A stretch of DNA of 64,000 bases from NCBI RefSeq assembly GCF_041438865.1, contig NZ_CP109450.1, positions 1,240,001 through 1,304,000 on the forward strand, in the 5' to 3' direction. Position numbers and translations under genes: made by a program. Of this stretch, positions 52,478 to 61,126 are shown piece after piece (within the stretch, counting starts at the first letter, position 1; every line of letters begins with the position of its first letter). Below the pieces are notes generated by a model. The model ran no database searches and was not told the origin of the DNA. It saw only the letters and a list, made by a program, of their open reading frames with translations. Origin of the DNA: Streptomyces sp. NBC_01471. Its GTDB lineage: Bacteria > Actinomycetota > Actinomycetes > Streptomycetales > Streptomycetaceae.

Positions 52478-53619
52478 AGAAGACCACCGGAGCCGTCGTC
52501 GGTCTCGGCGCCACCGGGTCCCTCCTGTTGGCTGTTCCGATCCTCGCGCTGGGCGCCGAGAGGGCTTCGGCCTCCTGCGCGTCGGACAGTACACAGGCTG
52601 TGGACGCCAAGGCAGTTGCCGCTCAGGTGAAGTCGATCCTGCGCGGCAAGGGCAAGGGAACGGTCTCCGTTCCGGGCCTGGATGACCCGGCCGATCAGGT
52701 GCCAAACACCAAGACCATTCAGGCCACCGGCGTCGCGATGAAGATTCCGGCCCGGGGCCAGATCGTGGCCCTGGCAACGGCCCTGCAGGAGAGCGGCCTG
52801 CGGAATCTGACCTACGGGGACCGCGATTCGCTGGGACTGTTCCAGCAGCGCCCGTCCCAGGGGTGGGGCACCGCGAACGAGATCCTCGATCCGGTGCATG
52901 CCAGTACCAAGTTCTACGACGGGCTGGGGAAGGTCCCGGGCTGGCAGTCCCTGTCCATCGCCCAGGCCGCCCAGTCGGTGCAGAAGTCGGGATTTCCCGG
53001 GGCGTATGCGAAATGGGAGCCCCTGGCCACCGCACTGCAGAAGGCGATCTCCCCTCTGCTGTCGAAGACCAGCACCGCGTCACCGAGTACTTCGTCATCC
53101 GGCTCGGGCAGCACGGGCAACCCTGTAGCGAGTGCCGCTGGCAGCTGCACCACGGATGGGGATGGAACCGGCTTCGGGACCATTCCGCCCGGCGCAGTGC
53201 CGGCCGGATACAAGGTCCCGGCCGACGCTCCGCCCAAGGTCCGGACAGCGATCCGCTGGGCCCTCGGCCAGCTCGACACCGCGTATCAGTGGGGCGGGCG
53301 CTGCACCGACTCGCACGGTCCCGACCCCATGGGCCGGTGCGACTGCTCCTCCCTGATGCAGCAGGCGTACAAGGCCGCCGGGGTCACTCTCACGCGGACG
53401 ACGTACACGCAGGTCAAGGAGGGCAAGCCGGTGTCAGTCGGCGCCCTGCGGCCGGGTGACCTTCTCTTCACGGAGGGGGCGGCCGAACGGCCCGAACACG
53501 TGGGGATGTTCATCGGCCATGGGCTGATCATCAACGCCCCGCACACCGGTGACGTGGTCCGTATCGCGACCCTCGCGTCCTGGAAGCCGCAGATTCTCGC
53601 GGCCCGCCGAGTCGTCTGA
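52474..53619 (+). CDS. Cell-wall hydrolase with NlpC/P60 domain of the conjugation system, 381 aa
   Basis: Signal-anchor N-terminus (VVGLGATGSLLLAVPILALG), then a transglycosylase-like or lysozyme-like domain (VALATALQESGLRNLTYGDR, LGLFQQRPSQGWGT), a Ser/Thr linker and an NlpC/P60 peptidase: GRCDCSSLMQQAYKAAG with Cys291 as nucleophile, RPEHVGMFIGHGLIINA with His342. It would open peptidoglycan for the transfer channel, like VirB1. Translation is coupled to the leader at 52394. Confidence 0.92.
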   Translation: MKKTTGAVVGLGATGSLLLAVPILALGAERASASCASDSTQAVDAKAVAAQVKSILRGKGKGTVSVPGLDDPADQVPNTKTIQATGVAMKIPARGQIVALATALQESGLRNLTYGDRDSLGLFQQRPSQGWGTANEILDPVHASTKFYDGLGKVPGWQSLSIAQAAQSVQKSGFPGAYAKWEPLATALQKAISPLLSKTSTASPSTSSSGSGSTGNPVASAAGSCTTDGDGTGFGTIPPGAVPAGYKVPADAPPKVRTAIRWALGQLDTAYQWGGRCTDSHGPDPMGRCDCSSLMQQAYKAAGVTLTRTTYTQVKEGKPVSVGALRPGDLLFTEGAAERPEHVGMFIGHGLIINAPHTGDVVRIATLASWKPQILAARRVV

Positions 53620-53704
53620 CCGGCGCTTCTCCCTCCCCCTTCTCCGTGCATCGCCGCTCCGCTCTCTCGGGCTTTGGCGTGCGGTAAATCGAATTGGAGT
53701 TCAC

Positions 53705-54013
53705 ATGTATTTGGCCGACAAGGTCGTTCAGCTCGCCTACGACCCCGGGATCAAGCCGAACGAGGGTGGGTTGCCGGGTCTCTCCGTTCTCAAGCAGGTG
53801 ATGGGCTCCCTCAACCTCTTCGGGATCATCGCCGTGGTCGGCGCGCTCGCTGTCAGCGCGTGCGTGTGGGCATGGGGCCACCACTCGGGGGGCCACCAGG
53901 CTGAAGCCAACGGGAAGAAGGGCGTGATGGTCGGCGCCGGAGCGGCTCTCCTGTTGGGTGCCGCGAACGGTGTGGTCGCGTTCTTCTCGACGCTGGGGAC
54001 GCAGGTCCACTGA
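53705..54013 (+). CDS. Small conjugation membrane protein (DUF6112-like), 102 aa
   Basis: Two hydrophobic helices (LNLFGIIAVVGALAVSACVW and GVMVGAGAALLLGAANGVVA) after a polar N-terminus, the size and layout of the VirB2/TrbC-like membrane subunits of Streptomyces ICEs. ATG 53705 has GGAG 5 nt upstream. The stop overlaps the next ATG by one base. Confidence 0.75.
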   Translation: MYLADKVVQLAYDPGIKPNEGGLPGLSVLKQVMGSLNLFGIIAVVGALAVSACVWAWGHHSGGHQAEANGKKGVMVGAGAALLLGAANGVVAFFSTLGTQVH

Positions 54014-54702
54014 TGGCTTCCCGTTCTTCGAACCCCGGCGGCGCATCTCGCGTGCGCCGCCGGGCGCTGCTCGGCACCGCTGTTCTGGTGGTGCTCGTCG
54101 CCCTCGCGGGTCTGGCCGCCTACCTCACCCGAGGCGGAAGCAACTCCTCCAAGCCGCCCGTGCCGCAGAAGAGTTCAGCTCTGCCTTCCGCTCCGGCTTC
54201 TTCGCCCTCCCCCTCCCTGCCAGCGAGCGGGCACGACGGGGCCCTTCCCGTTCCCCCGAAGACGCACGACCCGGTCAAGTTCGGGAAGGCAGCTGCGGCG
54301 GCGTTGTGGTCCTACGACACCCGGGCCTACTCGCAGCCTGAGCTGCTGACCGCCCTGCACGGGTGGCTGACCAGCGAGAAGAAGCACGCCGATGCCCCTT
54401 CGGTCGACGCGCTCATCCCGTCGCCCGTGCTGTGGAAGGAGATGGCCTCCCATGGCCAGTTCGCTACCGCCACGGTGAACGACGGGCGCTTCCCGGATTC
54501 CTTCACCCGGGCCCTCCAGGAGGATCCGGGGGCGATCACACAGACGTACGTCTATGCCGTGACGGTCTCCGGCAAGCAGTCGATCGCGTGGAAGGGCTCG
54601 ACCGCGGGCGGCGCGGAGAAACGTATCGCCACGCTCGCGGTCCAGTGCCGGCCCTCCCGTTCCTGCGCGCTGGCCGGTGTCCTTCCGGCTGTCGCGCCCT
54701 GA
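54013..54702 (+). CDS. VirB8-like bitopic conjugation protein, 229 aa
   Basis: A basic N-terminus, one membrane helix (ALLGTAVLVVLVALAGLAAY), a Pro/Ser linker and an exported domain (VKFGKAAAAALWSYDTRAYS, FPDSFTRALQEDPGAITQTY, YAVTVSGKQSIAWKGSTAGG). This arrangement is that of VirB8/TcpC-type channel proteins of gram-positive conjugation systems. Start and stop overlap its neighbours closely, consistent with a single operon. Confidence 0.7.
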   Translation: MASRSSNPGGASRVRRRALLGTAVLVVLVALAGLAAYLTRGGSNSSKPPVPQKSSALPSAPASSPSPSLPASGHDGALPVPPKTHDPVKFGKAAAAALWSYDTRAYSQPELLTALHGWLTSEKKHADAPSVDALIPSPVLWKEMASHGQFATATVNDGRFPDSFTRALQEDPGAITQTYVYAVTVSGKQSIAWKGSTAGGAEKRIATLAVQCRPSRSCALAGVLPAVAP

Positions 54703-54729
54703 CCCTCACCCCAGAAAGGAGGTATCGCC

Positions 54730-56112
54730 ATGGGAGTCTGCGACCTTCCGCTCATGGACAAGGTCTGTGGCGCCGTCGACTTCGCGTCCAATCCAGCCGG
54801 GGCTGTCACCGACGGCATCGGGGCCTGGATCGCGAAGTCGGCAGGTGAGCTGGCCTCCAGCGCGGCCGATCTCGCCGCCAAGGCGGTCGATTCGACGACG
54901 GCCATCGATCTCAATGCCGGGTGGTTTCGGGACAACTACGAGCTGCTGCTGCCCATCGGGCTCGCTCTGACCGTCGGTACGTTCTGCATCCAGTTGATTT
55001 TCGCCGCCTGGCGACGGGACGAACGAGCCCTGGCTCAAGCGGCCATCGGCACCATGACCGGTGTCCTGTTCTCCTTCTGCGCCGTGGCCTTCACGTCCGT
55101 GGCCATCACCGTGGTGGACGCCCTGAGTGACGGTCTGTTCCAAGCAGCCAACTCCTCGGTGGACGACGCGATCCGCCGCGTCATCAAGGTCAGCGAACTG
55201 GGGGCGATGTACGGCCTCGGCTGGGGCGTCCCCTCCCTGGTCGCCCTTGGCTTCGCGATCGGCGCGTTCATGTACTGGGGTGTGATGGTCGCCCGCAAGG
55301 TCGGCGTCCTGGTCCTGGTCGCGCTCGCGGTGTTCGCCGGAGCCGGTGGCGGCTGGGAAGTGGCCAAGCGCTGGCGGCGCGGCTGGATCGAGGCCACCGC
55401 CACCCTGGTCGTTTCGAAACTCCTGATGACCGTCGTCTTCCTGATCGGCGTCTCGGCGATGGGCAAGTCGGATTCCCACGGCGGGATGGCCGCACTGTCG
55501 GACGCGATGGCGGGCATCGTCGTGATGATCCTGGTCCTCCTGTGCCCCTACGCGACGTACACGTTCGTCCACTGGGCGAGCGACGGCGGTGGGCACGACG
55601 ATCTCCATCGCACTGGCGTCGCGGGCATGGCGGTCGCTGCGGGCGCGGCGAAGACCGCGGGCAGCATGGCGATGAGGGCCGGCACCGGCACACCTGCTCC
55701 GCAGGGGCCAGGCCAGGTCCCTGGCGCGGACAGCGACGGTGTCGCCTCCGGCATCAGCCCTTCCGGTGGCAACCTGAGCAAGGAAGGCATCGACGCGGGA
55801 CCGCCGAAGCCGCAGACCAGCTTCCGCTACGGCGAGGACCCGCATGCCTCGGGCGACAAGGGCCGTGCGCTGATCCAGCGCCCCGGCATCCCGCCGCTCG
55901 TTACCCGCCCCAGCCAGGACGAAGCGGGAGGCCCCGAAGGGGGCGCCCCGGGAGACGGCAGCGGCTCTGGTCAGCTCGCTGGCTCGCCGGCTCCGGGCAG
56001 CAGCATGAACCACGTTGGTGCGGCGCCGCCGCCCTCGACGGGTCCGTCGGCAACAGGTGCCCCGACGCCCGCGAGCTGGCAGTTCCCCAGCCAGCCGCCG
56101 TCTCGTTCCTGA
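54730..56112 (+). CDS. VirB6/TrbL-like polytopic membrane protein, 460 aa
   Basis: Begins in a periplasmic-type helical segment, then about six membrane helices between residues 75 and 285 (YELLLPIGLALTVGTFCIQL; VLVLVALAVFAGAGGGWEVA; VSKLLMTVVFLIGVSAMG), and a long Gly/Pro-rich cytoplasmic tail. The pattern is that of the pore protein of type IV-like transfer systems in Streptomyces. AGAAAGGAGG precedes ATG 54730. Confidence 0.8.
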   Translation: MGVCDLPLMDKVCGAVDFASNPAGAVTDGIGAWIAKSAGELASSAADLAAKAVDSTTAIDLNAGWFRDNYELLLPIGLALTVGTFCIQLIFAAWRRDERALAQAAIGTMTGVLFSFCAVAFTSVAITVVDALSDGLFQAANSSVDDAIRRVIKVSELGAMYGLGWGVPSLVALGFAIGAFMYWGVMVARKVGVLVLVALAVFAGAGGGWEVAKRWRRGWIEATATLVVSKLLMTVVFLIGVSAMGKSDSHGGMAALSDAMAGIVVMILVLLCPYATYTFVHWASDGGGHDDLHRTGVAGMAVAAGAAKTAGSMAMRAGTGTPAPQGPGQVPGADSDGVASGISPSGGNLSKEGIDAGPPKPQTSFRYGEDPHASGDKGRALIQRPGIPPLVTRPSQDEAGGPEGGAPGDGSGSGQLAGSPAPGSSMNHVGAAPPPSTGPSATGAPTPASWQFPSQPPSRS

Positions 56113-56129
56113 CCGACCGACCGCGCCAA

Positions 56130-56159
56130 GGGGCGGGCTGTATCCCCGCAGCCCGCCCC
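56130..56159 (+). terminator. Hairpin between the pore gene and the SCO6880-type gene
   Basis: GGGGCGGGCTG (56130-56140) pairs perfectly with CAGCCCGCCCC (56149-56159) across an 8-nt loop. It lies inside the operon and may act as an attenuator or processing site. Confidence 0.65.
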
Positions 56160-56264
56160 CTGGCACCGCAAGCGCGATCACGTGAAACGGATTCCTGCCA
56201 TGACCTCCAGAAGAGTGCCGAGCCCTGTGCCCCGCCCCTCTCGCTCTCCCAGTCTGGAACCGCC

Positions 56265-57734
56265 ATGTCTGAAAACCCCCAGGCCGTCACCACGGCCACC
56301 GTGAAGTTCCCGCACCGCAGCAGGCGGGGCATTCTGCTCGGCCTGACCGCCCCACAGCTGATCGCCATCAGCCTCACCGGCCTTCTCCTGCTCGCCGTGA
56401 TCCTCACCCACGGCATCGTCGGCGCTCTCGAACTCATCCCCCTCTGGGCCGCCATCGCCCTGCTCGTCTTCGTCCGCTACCGGGGCCGGTCCCTGGCCGA
56501 CTGGGCTCCGATCGTGACCCGGTACGCGCTGCGCCGGATGAAAGGCCAGTTGATCTGGCTCACCCGGCCCTCCCGGCGACCTGCGCGCGAAGGTCTCCTT
56601 CATCTTCCGGGTACGGCAGCCAGCCTGCGCGTCGTCACCGCCCCCGACCGCCGGTACGGCGCGGTCCACAACCCCCACACCGGCACGCTGACCGCCGTCG
56701 TCAAGGTGTCCTCCCGCGCCTACGCGCTGCTCGACCCCGGCACCCAGAACGCCAACGTCAACGGATGGGGGCGCGCACTCGCCGCACTGGCCCGTGCCGG
56801 CCAGGTCGCGCGGATCCAGGTGATCGAGCGGACCGTGCCGGACTCCGGCGACGCGCTGCGCCGCTACTGGGAAGAGCACGGTGCCCCCGACGCCCCGGTG
56901 GCCGGCGCGATCTACGACGAGCTGATCCAGAGCGCGGGCCCGGCCGCGGCCCCGCACGAGGCGTACATCGCGATCGCTCTGGACACCAAGGCCGCGCGGC
57001 GCCTGATCAACCAGGCCGGAGGTGGACTGACCGGTGCCTTCAGTGTTCTGGCCCAGCTGACCTCCACCCTGGACCAGGCCGCACGGACCGCCGGGCTGAA
57101 TCCCACGGGATGGCTCACCGCCCGCGAGATCGCGGCCGTCGTGCGCACGGCCTACGATCCGAAGGCCCTTGCCAAGCTGGACCGTTGGTCCACCTCCGGG
57201 CGGCCCGAGACCGATCCCGAGGCTGCAGGTCCCGTCGTGGTCGTCGAGAAGGCAGACCACATCGCGACCGACTCCGCTGTTCACGCCACGTACTGGGTGG
57301 AGAACTGGCCCCGGATCGAGACGTCGGCCGGGTTCCTGCATCAGCTCCTGTTCACCGCCGGGGTCCGGCGGACCCTGTCCCTCTCGTACGAACCGAAGGG
57401 ACTGGATGCCGCACTGCGCGATGTCCAGCGCAAGAAGGCCAGCGTGATCGCGGACGCCGCCGAGCGAGCACGGCGCGGTCAGGTCGATTCCGAAGCGGAC
57501 TCGATCGAGTACCAGGACATCAAGTCGCGTGAGCGTCAGCTCATCGCGGGCCACGCAGATGTTGCCCTGACTGGTCTGCTGACCGTCTCGGCCGACTCCG
57601 AGGAGGAGCTGCGTCCGGCCTGCGCGGTGGTGGAAACCGCAGCGGTCGGCGCGCAGATCGATCTGCGGCCGCTCACCTGGCAGCAGGCCGAAGCGTTCAC
57701 CGCGACCGCCATGCCGCTTGCCCTCGCCGCCTGA
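56265..57734 (+). CDS. SCO6880-type integral membrane conjugation protein, 489 aa
   Basis: Two membrane helices near the N-terminus (APQLIAISLTGLLLLAVILT; LELIPLWAAIALLVFVRYRG), followed by a ~400-residue cytoplasmic region (RYGAVHNPHTGTLTAVVKVS; RLINQAGGGLTGAFSVLAQL; KKASVIADAAERARRGQVDS). The arrangement matches the SCO6880 family, usually next to the VirB4-like ATPase of actinobacterial ICEs, where it resembles a fused VirB3/VirB4 N-terminal part. ATG 56265 lacks a strong ribosome-binding site. Confidence 0.88.
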   Translation: MSENPQAVTTATVKFPHRSRRGILLGLTAPQLIAISLTGLLLLAVILTHGIVGALELIPLWAAIALLVFVRYRGRSLADWAPIVTRYALRRMKGQLIWLTRPSRRPAREGLLHLPGTAASLRVVTAPDRRYGAVHNPHTGTLTAVVKVSSRAYALLDPGTQNANVNGWGRALAALARAGQVARIQVIERTVPDSGDALRRYWEEHGAPDAPVAGAIYDELIQSAGPAAAPHEAYIAIALDTKAARRLINQAGGGLTGAFSVLAQLTSTLDQAARTAGLNPTGWLTAREIAAVVRTAYDPKALAKLDRWSTSGRPETDPEAAGPVVVVEKADHIATDSAVHATYWVENWPRIETSAGFLHQLLFTAGVRRTLSLSYEPKGLDAALRDVQRKKASVIADAAERARRGQVDSEADSIEYQDIKSRERQLIAGHADVALTGLLTVSADSEEELRPACAVVETAAVGAQIDLRPLTWQQAEAFTATAMPLALAA

Positions 57735-57772
57735 TGCCGGCCTTTCTCCCCTTTTTTTGAAAGAGCGTCCCC

Positions 57773-58225
57773 ATGTCCCGCACCACCAGCCCGACCGCGC
57801 AGGACTTCGTGCCGTTCGCCACCGCCGCGCTCGATTTCCACCGCACACTCAACGTCCCGGCCGGTCCGCTGGTCACCAGCCGCGCCGAGCTGGACGCCCT
57901 GCACGCCCACCTCGTCTCACTGCACGGCCTGCTCGACGCCCACGGCTCCCGCACCGGCCAGCTCGTGCCGGTCGAGGGCGACCAGCTGCGTGCGACTCGC
58001 ACCCGGATCTGGCAGGCCGCCGACCACGTCCACGCCGCGTACCACGCGGCGCCCCGGCCGGACTCCGGCGAGGTACCCGACCGCGAGGCGTGCCAGACCG
58101 GTCTGCCGGAAGGCGCTCCGGAGCTGACCATCTGCCAGCGCCATCAGCGCACCGCGCACCTGGTCCGCCGCCGCACCACCCCGGCCGACCTGCACGCGCC
58201 GTTCACCGGCCTCATCCGCCACTGA
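57773..58225 (+). CDS. Conjugation-module hypothetical protein (DUF6238-like), 150 aa
   Basis: A soluble helical protein (DFVPFATAALDFHRTLNVPA, ELDALHAHLVSLHGLLDAHG, ELTICQRHQRTAHLVRRRTT). The CxxH...H pattern may bind metal. It always sits between the SCO6880-type and VirB4 genes in related modules, by my recollection of Streptomyces ICEs. GAAAGAG precedes ATG 57773. Confidence 0.7.
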   Translation: MSRTTSPTAQDFVPFATAALDFHRTLNVPAGPLVTSRAELDALHAHLVSLHGLLDAHGSRTGQLVPVEGDQLRATRTRIWQAADHVHAAYHAAPRPDSGEVPDREACQTGLPEGAPELTICQRHQRTAHLVRRRTTPADLHAPFTGLIRH

Positions 58226-58251
58226 CCCCTTTTTCGTCCGGAGAAACGTTC

Positions 58252-59757
58252 ATGCCCAGGATCCGTGCCAGCGCCTCCCATCTGTTCGTCCCCCGCAAGG
58301 CATCACGTGCCGAGCAGCGAGCCGCTCGCGCCGGTTTCGCTGACGCCCGCCGCCAGGCACGCCTCGCCGGAGCCCCGCCCAAATCCCGCCAGGAGGCAGC
58401 CCTCGACCCGGAGCTGAGGCCGATCTACCCGCCGTCCGGGCGCCCCGGGCCTTCCTCGGGGCGCGGCGGCAAGCTCACGCTGCCCCGCCACCGCATGACC
58501 ACCGCCACCGTGTCCGGCGCCTACCCCTTCCTCGCCGAAGGCGGCCTGGGCGCGGAGGGCATCTTCATCGGTCGTGACGTCCACGCGGAGGCCGCTTTCT
58601 GCTACGACCCGTTCTCGCTCTACAACAGCGGCCGGATCGAGGGCTTCACCAACCCCAACGCCGTCCTGGCCGGGATCATCGGCATGGGAAAGTCCGCGCT
58701 GGCCAAGTCCATCGCTACCAGGGCGATTGCCCACGGCTACCGGATCTACGTACCGTGCGACCCGAAGGGCGAGTGGACGGCTGTCTCTCAGGCCCTCGGG
58801 GGCTACACCATCGCGCTGGGCCCCGGTCTGCCCGGCAGGCTCAATCCTCTGGATGCCCCAGCCCGGCCCGCTTCCGTCAGCGAGAGCGACTGGTCCGCGG
58901 AGATCCGTAAGCGCCGTCTGCTGCTGCTGGCCGGGCTCGCGCGCACGGTACTGAAGCGCGATCTCCTACCGATGGAGCACACAGCCCTGGACCTCGCGCT
59001 CGACCTGGTCGTCGCCGACGCTGACGCCAACGACACGGTGCCGCTGCTCGGCGAGATCGCGCACACACTCGGCTCACCCGAGCGCCTCGACCGGGCCCTG
59101 GACGACCAGGCCAGTCACATGGGGACTGCCGCACAGGACCTCGCCCACGCCCTGCGCCGACTGGTACACGGTGACTTGAGCGGGATGTTCGACGCGCCCT
59201 CGACCGTGGCCTTCGACCCGAGCACGCCGATGCTGTCCATCGACCTCTCCCGCCTCGGGGGCTCCGGCGACGACACCGCCCTGGTCCTGGCGATGACGTG
59301 CGCGAGCGCCTGGATGGAATCCGCACTCGCCGACCCGGACGGCGGCCGACGCTGGGTGATCTACGACGAGGCGTGGCGCGTGATGCGGCACATCGGGCTG
59401 CTGGAGCGCATGCAGTCGCAGTGGAAGCTCTCCCGGGGTCTCGGCATCGCGAACTTGATGATCATCCATCGCCTCAGCGACCTGCTGAGTGCAGGCGATG
59501 CCGGCTCGCGCGGCCGGGTCCTGGCCGAGGGGCTTCTCGCGGACTGCTCCACCCGCATCATCTACCGCCAGGAACCCGACCAGCTCGCCGCCGCCGCGTC
59601 ACTGCTCGGTCTGACCGGCGTCGAGACCCAGGCCGTATCCGCCCTGACCAAGGGCCGGGGTCTGTGGAAGGTCGCAGGCCGGAGCTTCATCACCCAGCAC
59701 CTCCTGCACCCGGCCGAACGCGAGCTGTTCGACACCGACGCCCGCATGTCCGCCTAG
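58252..59757 (+). CDS. VirB4/TraE-like conjugation ATPase, 501 aa
   Basis: Energy-providing ATPase of the transfer channel. Walker A is AGIIGMGKSALAKSIATRAI (Lys147), Walker B is RRWVIYDEAWRVMR (Asp372, Glu373), followed by the VirB4-type LSRGLGIANLMIIHRLSDLL and RIIYRQEPDQLAAAASLLGL. N-terminal ~75 residues are basic and Pro-rich. Although the frame is open far upstream, ATG 58252 is preceded by GGAGAAACGTTC and follows the stop of the preceding gene by 26 bp. Confidence 0.92.
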   Translation: MPRIRASASHLFVPRKASRAEQRAARAGFADARRQARLAGAPPKSRQEAALDPELRPIYPPSGRPGPSSGRGGKLTLPRHRMTTATVSGAYPFLAEGGLGAEGIFIGRDVHAEAAFCYDPFSLYNSGRIEGFTNPNAVLAGIIGMGKSALAKSIATRAIAHGYRIYVPCDPKGEWTAVSQALGGYTIALGPGLPGRLNPLDAPARPASVSESDWSAEIRKRRLLLLAGLARTVLKRDLLPMEHTALDLALDLVVADADANDTVPLLGEIAHTLGSPERLDRALDDQASHMGTAAQDLAHALRRLVHGDLSGMFDAPSTVAFDPSTPMLSIDLSRLGGSGDDTALVLAMTCASAWMESALADPDGGRRWVIYDEAWRVMRHIGLLERMQSQWKLSRGLGIANLMIIHRLSDLLSAGDAGSRGRVLAEGLLADCSTRIIYRQEPDQLAAAASLLGLTGVETQAVSALTKGRGLWKVAGRSFITQHLLHPAERELFDTDARMSA

Positions 59758-59817
59758 CCCAACTAGGCTCTTTTCAAAAGGAGTTCCAATATTCGTCACC
59801 CGTACCGCGAGCACATT

Positions 59818-60260
59818 ATGGCGTCCACGAGGCAGGCCCTGCCCTGACCACGCCTCCGGGTACCGTCGCACCGGCCGTCGATTGGAACGGCCTTCTCGCC
59901 GCAGCCCGTCCCGAGGAATTCGCCGAGCTGTTCCACGAGGCAGTCACGGATGACTTCGGCACGGTGGCCCAGCTGCACCAAATGCCGGAAACCGCCTCGC
60001 AGTGGTGCCGCGCCCACGGTGTGCGAAGCGCCTCATCCGAGCTGGACGCCATCGCCGACCGCCTGAGCGACCTCGGCCAGGAGCTGCACCTCACGGGCCA
60101 GTACATCAGCTACGAGATCAACTCCAGCTCACACCGTGAGGCAGCAGCCGCCCTCGTCTCCCCAGCCGCGTCAACCCGGGGGACTTCCGTCGGTCAGCAG
60201 AGCGACGCTCCTGCCCCCTTCCCGCCGCCCGCCGCCCGCTCGCTGCCGCGTTCACGGTAA
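59818..60260 (+). CDS. Conjugation-module hypothetical protein with unclear start, about 140 aa
   Basis: The coding frame is clear downstream of 59844 (VDWNGLLAAARPEEFAELFH, DDFGTVAQLHQMPETASQWC, SSELDAIADRLSDLGQELHL), but it contains no ATG, GTG or TTG near its beginning. AAAGGAG at 59777-59783 points to ATT 59791 or to ATG 59818, both in a different frame that ends in TGA at 59847. A one-base frameshift near 59840, or a CTG start at 59844, would fix this. The protein is acidic and helical, family unknown. Confidence 0.55.
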
Positions 60261-60286
60261 GCACCGGCACAGCAACGAGGACCCAA

Positions 60287-60985
60287 GTGCGCACTTTTCC
60301 CGAATCCCCCACTCCGCCCGAACACCAGCCGCCCACGACCACCGTGCCCCTGGCATGGCAGCAGCACGTGCCGGCACTGGCCTCCGCCGCAGACGGCATC
60401 AACCAGGCGTCCGATGCCTGGGACGCGGTCTCGGACTCCTACTGCGACGACGACGGCTGGCCCATCGATGAGAAGGGCTACGCGGACGGCAAGGTAGCGC
60501 GTGATGCCGAAGCGTGGAAACACGTCGAGGTCTTCCTCGCACACGGCTCCGAGGTGCTGGCCGGTGTCCGCGCCGCCGCCTGCGGTCTCGACTATGTCGA
60601 GGGGCCGGTCAGCGAGGACCTGCGGCGGCTGCGCGGCATCGACACCACCCTGGAACGCGCAGGCCAGATCCAGCACGAGTGGGATCAGGTCATGACGCTC
60701 ATGGACGCCTCTCTCCCCGGCTCGCGGGAGATCTACGCGAGCCGGGCGCAGGAGATCCGCAACTCCGAAGGCTGGCACTACGCGAGCGAGTTGTCCTTCC
60801 AAGGCCCCGCCCTCGCCCGCGCGGCCGACTACCTGGCCACCCGGATCGACCGCGAGCAGCCCGCGCAGACCGAACGTGCACAGGTGGCCCTCACTCGTTC
60901 CGCCCCCGGCAACCGCGGGGCACCACCCGTTTCCCCTCCTGCGGCGCCCGCGTCGAATCCGACGGCCCCGCGCCGTTCACGCTGA
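60287..60985 (+). CDS. Conjugation-module hypothetical protein, 232 aa
   Basis: An acidic, helical soluble protein (HVPALASAADGINQASDAWD, VFLAHGSEVLAGVRAAACGL, EDLRRLRGIDTTLERAGQIQ) with a Pro-rich tail. GTG 60287 begins 27 bp after the previous stop. No family is recognised; position in the operon suggests a partner of the transfer machinery. Confidence 0.6.
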   Translation: MRTFPESPTPPEHQPPTTTVPLAWQQHVPALASAADGINQASDAWDAVSDSYCDDDGWPIDEKGYADGKVARDAEAWKHVEVFLAHGSEVLAGVRAAACGLDYVEGPVSEDLRRLRGIDTTLERAGQIQHEWDQVMTLMDASLPGSREIYASRAQEIRNSEGWHYASELSFQGPALARAADYLATRIDREQPAQTERAQVALTRSAPGNRGAPPVSPPAAPASNPTAPRRSR

Positions 60986-61126
60986 CGCCACTAACACGGA
61001 CTTCCGGCCGGGCCAAACCGCGCAATGGCTGGATCCTCAACGAACGCCACCACCTCTGCCCGTTCCCGGTCGGCGACGGTTTCGCCCCCGTCGCCGCCGG
61101 GGCGGCCTGTCACAAAGAAGCCCCCC

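Noticed and set aside
54706..57848. Two ~500-codon minus-strand frames across the conjugation genes
   Set aside because: Antisense of the pore and SCO6880-type genes; no start context, low-complexity composition.
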